A stretch of DNA of 64,000 nucleotides from Acanthochlamys bracteata (lineage: Eukaryota; Streptophyta; Magnoliopsida; Pandanales; Velloziaceae): positions 2,433,270 to 2,497,269 of the forward strand of contig CM034136.1 in assembly GCA_019914995.1 (NCBI GenBank), written 5' to 3'. The position numbers were made by a program, and so were the translations under genes. The notes beneath the pieces were generated by a model, which searched no databases, was not told the origin of the DNA, and saw nothing but the letters and a program-made list of their open reading frames with translations. Of the stretch, positions 55,701-64,000 are shown in pieces. Every line of letters starts with the position of its first letter. Position 1 is the stretch's first letter.

Positions 55701-56172
55701 ATTGGTTACACTTCTTTCTCGATGTCTCCTCATCTTATTACAAAATCTTTTCAATGCATCTTTTGGATTATCGAAGGCAACACAATTATTTTTTCGACTT
55801 CTGGAAGGAGCTGCCACTTAGTGGAATGGCCCACCAGATATATGGATTCCATATTTGTTTGTCGAAGCAACTTGGTGATGTAATATGAAGTTTAAGTCAT
55901 GAACAAAAATGTTGGGTTTCTAACGACGACTAAGGCATGTTCAAATGGAATTTATTTTAAGTCAAATACTTAACATATATACAAGTCATTGTGTACAAAT
56001 TCACAATGTATTCATATTTCCATCCAAGATAAAAAACTCTTGATGGTTAAAAAGAAGGATAATGTGTCTACGATCTTTTTAAGTCCTAAAGAAGTTTGAA
56101 TCATACAATAAGGTCATCCTAGTGTTAACTTCCACTGCTTGCTGCTTCAATCATTAAATCACGACTATAGCA
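55701..56172. other. Intergenic
   Basis: No feature recognised. The overlapping 73- and 78-codon frames here lie largely in the last, degenerate repeat copy. Confidence 0.4.
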
Positions 56173-57159
56173 TGTTGGATCGAGTTCTCATATCAAAACA
56201 ATTTGCTAACCATTTATAGTTAGCATCTTCCATGTAGAAGTATATGCCCTTTTTAAACCCAATTAATATGGAGAATTAAAAGACACGAGTTATTAAGCTC
56301 ACCGTGCTATGATCCAAGTCAACCCAGCCTAAAGCGAAACGATACCTACATACTAAGTTAGCCGATTTTCACTAACGGTGTGTTTGGATGAGGGGTTCTA
56401 TAAGGAGGGAGAAGTAGAAGGAAAAGAAAGGATAGGAAAGGAAGAAGAAGGAAGGGAAGAAGAAAAATTTGACAGTGTTTGGATAAATTAGTAAAGGAAA
56501 AGAAGTGTAAATGTAAATTGTGTTTGGATTAGAAAAATTATGGAAGAAAAATTATGAATAAAAAGACTAAAATATCCTTTCTTACTTATATAATTTTTTA
56601 TAATAATTATTTTTGTTATTTAATTTGTAAATATTTTGGCTTTATAAACTCATATAAAATTTAGTTGATTTTTAAATTATTGAAGAAGTGATTATTTCTA
56701 TAGTTGGTTATTTTTTATTTTGTTGGGCATATGACAATAGGAGTAAAATAAATTATTGTCATGTTTTGATACTTTGATCATATCCATTCAAATATATACA
56801 ATATACGAACATAAATAGGAGAACATCTTGAGTTATTAACGAAATGTCCAGGAACCACTAGCATATATAAAACATAACATACAAAATTAGTGAAGAAGGC
56901 AGCTTCAGATACACCTTTGTATACAAAACAACGAACTACATTCAATATACAGTAAGGAAGACTTATGCATAATACTATAAAAATATCACATTCTAGGAAA
57001 TAATAGATAATATCACTTTCCTCCGCCATTGTTGTCGAGCTTCTGACTGTTGAGGCGATGTGCATGAAAAAAATTAGATATCTTAACTAACGGTAGCATA
57101 CAATAACAGCAAAAAAAACAAAAAAAAAAACAGAAAATAATGAAATAAAATAAATCCTG

Positions 57160-57379
57160 CCTCCTTGTCTACTATGTAACTTCTTCCGACTTCATGTAAT
57201 GTCTTTGACATCATGGTTGTGTATAATGGCTTCCAAACATCTGCGAGATAAATACGGTCAATGAATTAAGTATGCAAGTCTTTATGTGAACTCCATGGTG
57301 CTTTGGGAGCAACGCCAACAGTAACAAGACTGGCTGCTTTTTCAATATTGATCAAAAGATCTGTCTCGGTTTCTTTAAC
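57160..57379 (-). pseudogene. Unidentified captured exon-like blocks
   Basis: On the - strand, an AG acceptor at 57381-57380 precedes a block with an open frame reading VKETETDLLINIEKAAS... to about 57290. A second acceptor (CGCAG, next base 57240) precedes a block with frame DVWKPLYTTMMSKTLHEV to about 57160. Both look like eukaryotic protein-coding exons. I do not recognise the protein, nor can I say whether they belong to one source gene. Confidence 0.3.
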
Positions 57380-57796
57380 CTAGTCGCAAAGACAAGAAAA
57401 GGATTTAGAAGAAAGAAAACAGCAGGCCAATATATATATGATCTAACGGATTTTAAGAAAAACCTCACTATTACATGCTATTCAAGATGAAGCTTTTCTT
57501 GGATAATTAGTGGAATCATGCTGTGAAACTCAATGTTTCTAGTACATATTTTCGTAATAAGAGAAAAACCATTGCAAAAGGTAGAAATTTAAAGATGTTC
57601 CACAAAAAAAAGTTAGTGAAAAGAGTCAAAAAGCAACACTTAAGCAAATCTATGAGCAAACCTACATCAAAAGCATCACATACTAACAATCTATATGACT
57701 TAATTATCAAATCAGATGTCTGCAGCAACCCACTAACTTTATGCAATCTCTATACGAAAATCTCAATCTTAAGCACAAAAGTTTGATTTCGATTAC

Positions 57797-58057
57797 CAGT
57801 GAGCATGATGATGGATGATTCAGGAAACTTGAATCGAGTGTAAGAAGGAATTTCATGAACTTGGCATCATTAACACAGCCTTTGAGCTCTTCCCGAGCCT
57901 CTCTATACGAAACCCCGCACACCAACGCAGCTTCTGCCTGTGAAGCACTGGCGGGAGTTGCTGCAGCGAAAGCCTCACCTACGGCTGAGATGAAGCCACG
58001 TGTTGATTCTGCGGCATACGAAGCATCGGACGGCTGGATGGTTGTCGGCGAGGAGCT
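57797..58057 (-). pseudogene. Type I metacaspase gene fragment, frameshifted
   Basis: The - strand frame from 58057 ends in a stretch typical of plant type I metacaspases: VCGVSY, then ELKGCVNDAKFMKFLL, the first part of the p20 caspase-like domain. After a one-base deletion near 57840 the next frame reads TRFKFPESSIIMLT, again the family pattern, and ends at a phase-1 donor (ACTG/gtaatc at 57797). Metacaspases are Cys proteases involved in stress and programmed cell death. The catalytic His and Cys exons are absent, and the LSD1-type zinc finger of the intact protein was not found. It lies inside the Harbinger-like element, so it is a captured, dead fragment. Confidence 0.7.
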
Positions 58058-58750
58058 CTAGTGATGTTCTGCAGCGAGATCAACTGATCTGCTTCACCAT
58101 TGTTGTAAAATAATTGATATATTAATCATACAATAAAAGTAACAACAAAAGAATCAAGAATAGAAAAACAACAAAGAATAATCAAGAACAACAACAACAA
58201 AGAATAATCAACACAACAACAACGTCAGATCTCGGGGTGAGAAGAAAAACTGTCAGATCCAACTGCAATCGGAGAATGAAATCGAGGTCTCATCGGAGGC
58301 AGATCGCCGACAAATGGGAACCGAAGCGAGCGCGGAGAACACACAGAGATGATCATGTGTTTGTCTAGCGTAGTGGAGACAGATCATCGATGAATAGGAG
58401 CGGGAGCGGCAGCTAGCAGAGAAAGTGCAGGAGCGAGCTGGAGCGAGCGCGGAGAGAAGACGCGGGGGCAGGAATGAGAAAAACCCTAGCGCCAGCGGTT
58501 TCGTCTCGCCCATTCCACCCTGACTTGGGTTGTAACGATTCTACTCATGCATAGTAAATTTTTCCCCCCCTACTTCCCCCATTCCACCTCTCCTTTCAAC
58601 AGTATACTGCAATCCAAACACAAGATAGAGGGGAATAATTTCCCGTTCCCCTCTGTTCTCTTTATGAACACCTGAACCAAACATAGCATAAGGAACCATC
58701 CTCGTACACTCTACCATTAGTCCGAACATAACCTAACTTAAGATCCAACA

Positions 58751-58803
58751 ATCACCCTTACGACATGCAGAATAGATCCACCACATCAGGCTCTGATATC
58801 ACT
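58751..58803 (-). other. TRIM internal segment: primer site and purine tract
   Basis: On the - strand the segment starts AGTGATATCAGAGCC, close to the Met-tRNA primer site TGGTATCAGAGCC. It ends GTAAGGGTGAT next to LTR A, a short purine tract. Nothing else fits in 53 bp. Confidence 0.65.
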
Positions 58804-59020
58804 TGTTGGATCAATTTCTTATAACAAAATAATTTGCATACCACTTGAAGGTTAGCATCTTCCACATATAAATCCATGTCATTTTTCGTACCCAACCAAT
58901 TTAGCCTAATCTATAGAGAGATGTTTGGCCCACCTAACTAATTTCACCTAGGCACCTTCTCAACCCCTTCACTACTAATTTGAGGATAATCTAATTTGGA
59001 GGTCGAATATAGTAGACCTC

Positions 59021-60199
59021 TCTCAATTACTTCACCAACGATGCATTGGGAAGTTGACATACATCTTTCAATATTGTGTTAATACATACTGTAATAGTTG
59101 CGTTCATAATATTATATTGTCAACTTTGAAATTAAGAACGAATCCATCTTTCAACTCCAATAGTCCATACATATTATTTTGTTTTGCTATCTCTTACATT
59201 ATACTATTGAATTGAATAGAAAGAAGGGCCTTGTAAAGTAAAGGAATCAAAAATTTTCACCATTCTCTTAATAAAATTTTGACTAAAATGAAATATGCAA
59301 ATCTCATGAAAAGTTGTTTAAAATATTATCTCGATGGTATTCTCTAGTAGGATTCTGATCGGATATAAAAAGCAAGACTTCAACATTTTCGATGGCTCCT
59401 CTCAGCTTATGTATATAATCACTCCCACGAGGCATCATTTCTGAATCTCCTATACCAAATGCGATCAAATAATTTGATAGTTACCATCTAACCTCACGGC
59501 AACAAATAAGTTCTATCGTATTTTGATTTCAACAATGCTCTATCAAAAGGTTTAACTGGCTAAATGTTGTCATAGAAACACTTGATGCATACACGATTGC
59601 CATAAATAACTATAAGATATCATCGCCTATATGTATCTGGACAACTATAAAGAAACCTAGTTCTTCGCCTCCAATGTGCAACAATACGAATGTAGCAATG
59701 CACATGATTTTCCAGGAGATCATTATTGTGATGCGAGATCACCTCATGGCTGAATATAAGCTTAACTAAGAGATAAGCTAGAAATAGAGTGCAAAAATAA
59801 GAAAACTGAAATTAAAATAATAAAATTTTTTATGACCGTTGTAGGTGCTTGGCATCTTTATTTATAGTTTGGCCCTTTGCAAAAGCTAACTACAACTCAA
59901 ACTCTAAATTCCCTTACAGAAAACATCACTTAATTTTCTAGTAATACTTATTGAAGATTCCTATATAAACAGCAATATTTTTTAGTGAAACGCTTGCTAG
60001 AGACACCAATATAAACAGAAGACTCGGTTTCCTATTGAAACACCTACTAGAGACACCTATATAAACAAAATTCATACTGATACAATTTTCTTTCTTGTTT
60101 CAAGTCCCTTGGCTAACGCCCTTACAACCCCCACATCCAACACATGCTCGGGATGTGTCTTTCTACGCTAGCTCCTTGTATGCAGTACTTGAGCTTGCT
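59021..60199. other. Retroelement-derived spacer
   Basis: No gene. At about 59945-60085 a degenerate 45-60-bp phrase (AGAGACACC-ATATAAACA...GAAACGC) recurs about three times. By position the stretch may hold the 3' end of the - strand gypsy element to the right, but no LTR pair was found. Confidence 0.35.
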
Positions 60200-63085
60200 C
60201 TTAATCTGTGCTTATCTTGATGTTCTCACTCTCTAGAAGAATCGCCTTGTCCTCAAGGCAAATAGGAGACAACTTAGAAGTATACAATTGCTCTCCAATA
60301 GCACGCAGCGGTTACAATACGGGTGACAACTCTGTAACAATAGCAATTAGTCTTTATGCCATCTCGAGGAATAAATTTGGCATCTTTGAGTTACAAAATA
60401 TGGAACACTGGATGTATACACGATTCCAGGAGAAGATCTAACTTCTAAGCAATAGAACCTACCCTTTGCAAGACTTAAAATGGGCCATAAATGTTGTACC
60501 TTAATTTGTGGTTGGCGTTGTGCCATAGTGGATTGTCGATAGGGTTGTAACTTGAGAAAAACTATCTATGTTTTTCTCTCTCTTCCTCTATGAACATTCC
60601 ACGCAGACTTAACTCCTTGTTGCCTCTTGTCATAGTATTTCTTCATATGGTCTTGCACACACTAGAGATGATACCTCAAATCCCTCATAATTCCACCCTC
60701 TTGCGGAGTTGTTTCCTAATTGTGTCTTCGCGGATTGGCCCGGTTGCAAATGAAACCAAGGCTGGTGAGGGTCTTCTATATACCGCTTCGAAGGGTGAGA
60801 ATTCCTAGCTGTGTGGACATGAGTGTTATAATAGTACTTGGCTTAATAAAGCCAATGCATCCATTGCTTAGGGTGTTCTCCAATGAGGCATCGTAAGTAT
60901 GTCTCAGCTCCCTTGTTAACAATATCTGGTTGACCATCGATTTGCGGGTGATATGCGGAACTCACATGCAATGATGTTCCTTGGAGATAATGTAATTCTT
61001 GCCAAAAGGAGCTCATAAATATTGGATCACGATTTGATATAATGTAGGATGGACACCCACCATACATTCTCACAACTTCTCGAGTGACTATGGTAGCAAC
61101 TTAGATTACAGTGTAAGAGAGTGCTTCAATGGTATTATGAAATGATCATACTTTGTGAGTCTACCTACCACTACCATTATTACAGTTTTACCTTCAGTCC
61201 TTGAAAGCAATTAAATCTGTAGTAATATCTTCCCAAATCTGAGAAAGAACGGGTAGAGGTTACAACAGCCCAACAGGTTGAAGGCTTTTGATTTTCGCCC
61301 TTGCAAACATTACGCAGGAAGCAATGATTGCTAGACCGAGCTAGATATTCCAAGCTAATAGAACTGGTGCGAAAGATGCTTATAAATGCGGAATCGCCCT
61401 CCGTGACCTCCCAAGTTGTGAGCTTCGAATAAGAGTTGCCTTCTTAAAGAGGGATCCTCAGGCAAATATCCTTGAATCTCAGCGAGGTCTGGTTGAGTTC
61501 CTACTCTTTTGTCTTTTTGCAATAAGGACAGAGGAATCCTTTTGACGAGACTTATATAGGTCATTCCAGAAAGAGGCTTATAATAGAGAGGCCAGCACTA
61601 GGAACACGTGACAAGGCGTCTACGCTAGTGTTGTGCCCCATTGCTTGGTATTTTATCTTATAATCATATCCAAGAAATTTACTTACCACGTATGCTGCTC
61701 ATGTGATGACAATCTTTCTTCCAACATGTATTTTAAACTTAAGTGATCAATTTTAATGACAAACATGTGCTCCATAAGATACGGTCTCTATTCTGCACCC
61801 AGAGTACAAAAACCATCAACTCTTTCTCGTATGTGGATTTGTTAAGAGCTGCAATTAGGGACTTGCTAAAGTAGGCAATGGCTGATTACCTTGACTAATC
61901 ACTGCTTCAATCCTCTTCTAAAGGCATATGTCTCTAGGGTAAAGGCTTCAGGAAAATCTGACGTTATAAGTACAGGAGTGGCAGACATAGCCATTTTCAG
62001 AGATGTTTAAAGGCAACCTATGTTGATGGAGTCCACTAGAATGCATTCTGCTTCAAAAGATCAATCAGTAGAGCCGCTATACGACCATAGTTTTTGACAA
62101 ACCGCGTACGCCTGTAGTTCCCCGTCAATCCAAGGAATTCGCAAAGCTCGGTACTATCCTAGGTGCTGAGTAGTCTAGCATTATCTTCACTTTGTTTTGG
62201 TCCATAGCAATTCCTTGCTTGGGAATAATATGTCCAAGATACTCCAACTGATGACACCCAAAATGTCTTTTGCCAAAGTTGACAGAGTCGATTTGCCTGC
62301 AAAATTTTCAAAACTGTAGGATCATGTCCCCACTTATAAGCACATACCGATTCCAGCATTCAACCAATCTGGGACTCTTAAAGAGCGTGGGCTTTTAAGC
62401 TCACCAAGCTAAGGTCCACATGGTGCAACCCAAGGCGAGTTGCTGACCCACTTTCGAATTAGCTAGCCTATATTTCACTTGGGCACCATCCCAGGCTCCT
62501 ACGCTACTAATCGGCGCTAGCTCACCAAACTAGTCCGTCTTTGACTCAGACTCATCAAGCCCTACACGCTACTAACCCGAGCCTACCGTAACTTAGAGGC
62601 CCAACAAAAACTATGGCAAGATGCCTTATATGGTCATGCTAGTTACGGTTCTATACCAATATATCATAATAAAATGCAAGTATAAATTTGAGGAGGTGTG
62701 GTTAGAACACCCATTCATAAGAGGCTGAAATATGGATAGCGCATTCGTAAATCCAAAATGGCATGACAAGGAACTTATAGTGGCCATCGTGTATCCGAAA
62801 GACATTCTTATGGACATCTTCATTCTTAACTCTTATTTGATAGTATCCCGACCTCAAATTAATTTTGAAAAAACTCGAGCCCCATTAGCTCATGTAATAG
62901 TTCATCAAACACAGGTATAGGGCACTTATCTTTTACTGTAATTTTATTTAATGCCAAATAATCCACGCAAAATCGCTATGAGCCGGCCATCTTCTTAGCA
63001 AGAAGCACCGATGACGAGAAAGTTGAACAACTTAGCCTAATGATTTCTTGATATAGCATCTCAGTCACAATTCTTTCACTCTCTT
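60200..63085 (-). pseudogene. Decayed - strand Ty3/gypsy polyprotein
   Basis: On the - strand, reverse transcriptase starts near 63085 (FCVDYLALNKITVKDKCPIPV) and continues through [16 protein letters not shown] at about 62740. It resumes past a nested LTR at about 62350 (LGHIIPKQG-like, frameshifted). RNase H is barely visible. The integrase zinc region is near 61564-61355 (LLFEAHNLGGHGG) and core pieces are near 61073-60845 (YIISNRDPIFMSSFWQELH, SAYHPQIDGQPDIVNKGAE). The end of the polyprotein reads LEDKAILLESEN near 60240. Frameshifts and stops throughout; inactive. gag and protease are missing, apparently cut off near the CACTA element. Confidence 0.8.
62370..62606. mobile_element. LTR-like insertion inside the gypsy reverse transcriptase
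   Basis: About 237 bp from TGGGACTCTT to GGCCCAACA. It resembles LTR A of the TRIM (AAGCTCACC near 62400 and 56300; TTAGCTAGCC/TTAGCCGA followed by TTTCAC) and interrupts the reverse transcriptase. A relative of the 56173-59020 element, probably a solo LTR. No clear target duplication. Confidence 0.5.
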
Positions 63086-63136
63086 TTTTCTACACTTTAG
63101 GATACCTATAGGGTCTTATATTTGCTGTTGGGCTTC

Positions 63137-64000
63137 CACTATAAGAAAAAGAATTAATAGGGACTAAAACTATTTGTTGCTATTTGGACGAAAATGTCGC
63201 TAATACTATTAGCGTCCGAAAAAAGACAATCACCAAATTGGTCGCTGTTAGCATCAGCGACCAGCTAGTAGGCTCGGTCGCTATTGGCGAAGGCAACAAC
63301 AATCAAGACGAAACGATCGTTGTTACCTATAATGATCAAGTCAAATTGGTCGTTGTTAGAGTTGTTAACAGCGATCAGGAGAACATGATCGCTACAGCGT
63401 GGCAGTAATGACCGGTCTCACTAGTCACTACTGTCATGGTAGTAGCGACCATTGGATTGTTGGTATTGTTAGCATAACAGCGACCTACGTTAAATCGGTC
63501 ACGATTATTATATAATAAGATGGTCGCAGTTGCCCTGATGGCTAATGATATTTTTTTTATGGTGTTCAGGGAGCAAAGGAATCCTGTGATCATGGCTCCT
63601 TTCGGCGATAATGTTATGATGTGCTAGAAGACATTAGAGTAGTGACAAATTAAGGGATGCTACTATAACGATATGCTTTTGTGAGGCTCATTGCTTGGTT
63701 TACTACTAGATGCAACAGCTAGTAAGCGTAATGAACACAATATTTCGGCTTGGCCGTAGATGAGTTAGTGAGAGATCCTACCTACCTAATTAAGTCTTTC
63801 TCCATTGTGTGTTCCATATGTGATTGTAAGTCCTCGAATGTGGTTGATATATGGCAACTATACCTGTATATTTAGCTGTAGAAGAGAGAAACTATCACTG
63901 TCGAAGGTGGTAGGCCGGAATCGTCAAAGTAGAGCATCTGTTAGCTCTTCCCATGAGTGTTATGGTTTATCTTCCATAGTTCCTATAGCATCTATTAGTC
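63137..64000. mobile_element. Left end of a CACTA (En/Spm) transposon
   Basis: CACTATAAGAAAAAG at 63137 matches the CACTA terminal inverted repeat style (CACTACAAGAAAA). Subterminal repeats follow in both orientations (about 63170-63535) around GGTCGCT and AGCGACC, for example TTGGTCGCTGTTAG and CATCAGCGACC. Further right nothing is recognised, and the element leaves the window, so the transposase and right end cannot be assessed. Confidence 0.8.

Larger units (their letters stand above)
56377..58733. mobile_element. Harbinger-like element carrying host gene fragments (Pack-type)
   Basis: 2357 bp with short inverted ends GGTGTGTTTGGA (56377) and TCCGAACATAACC (to 58733). They are flanked by TAAC on both sides (56373-56376, 58734-58737), consistent with the TAA-type target of PIF/Harbinger elements. 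No transposase is seen. On the - strand it contains a GC-rich leader-like region (about 58510-58240), a metacaspase exon fragment (58057-57797) and exon-like blocks (57379-57160). Subterminal AG-rich DNA lies at 56395-56500. Ends were found by eye, so their precision is moderate. Confidence 0.55.
56173..59020 (-). mobile_element. TRIM-like mini LTR retrotransposon, interrupted
   Basis: LTR A begins TGTTGGATC at 56173 and ends GATCCAACA at 58750 (about 217 bp once the insertion at 56377-58733 is removed). After a 53-bp internal segment, LTR B begins TGTTGGATC at 58804 and matches LTR A through blocks such as GGTTAGCATCTTCCACAT, fading around 58900-59020. Only 53 bp separate the LTRs, and they hold little beyond a primer site and purine tract. 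That is the TRIM plan. Orientation is - because the primer site reads correctly on that strand. Confidence 0.65.

Overview
This 64-kb window is nuclear DNA of a flowering plant, almost certainly a dicot. It is AT-rich, has GT-AG introns and plant-type genes, and much of it is decayed transposable element. I cannot name the species. Only three complete host protein genes are present. On the + strand are an ATG18a-type autophagy WD40 protein (2371-7417, 4 exons) and a chloroplast Obg GTPase, ObgC (31716-37847, 6 exons). On the - strand is a BTB/POZ-NPH3 protein of the Arabidopsis At5g67385 type (43488 down to 39549, 4 exons). It converges on ObgC with about 1.7 kb between stop codons. Exon joins for all three were worked out by hand and keep frame throughout.

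Layout. 1-2370: repeats and a possible - strand exon. 2371-7417: ATG18a, with a MITE in intron 2. 7418-10707: AT-rich spacer ending in two inverted MITEs of one family. 10708-30760: the most unusual part, a tandem array of large diverged units (period about 4.03 kb where complete) that contain serially duplicated micro-exon-like cassettes of 26-70 nt. The cassettes keep splice sites and are separated by introns of about 75-120 nt. I find no long open frame there, so it is best read as a multi-exon non-coding or degenerate small-protein gene on the + strand. A 5'-truncated LINE sits in unit 2, with its target-site duplication and empty sites visible in the sister units. 31716-43488: ObgC and the NPH3 gene.

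43489-64000 is a transposon graveyard. It holds a 6.66-kb Ty3/gypsy element (47549-54206) with a 5-bp target duplication and a solo-LTR-like insertion inside gag. A 344-bp tandem repeat follows at about 54.7-55.7 kb. A TRIM-like element (56173-59020) comes next, split by a Harbinger-like element (56377-58733) that carries a frameshifted fragment of a type I metacaspase gene. Then comes a decayed - strand gypsy element (60200-63085), and the left end of a CACTA transposon runs off the window at 63137.

The three host genes are unrelated in function: autophagosome formation, plastid ribosome assembly, and NPH3-type signalling. Nothing suggests they act together. The points worth following are the micro-exon array, the metacaspase capture, and the nested-insertion chronology that the target-site duplications allow.
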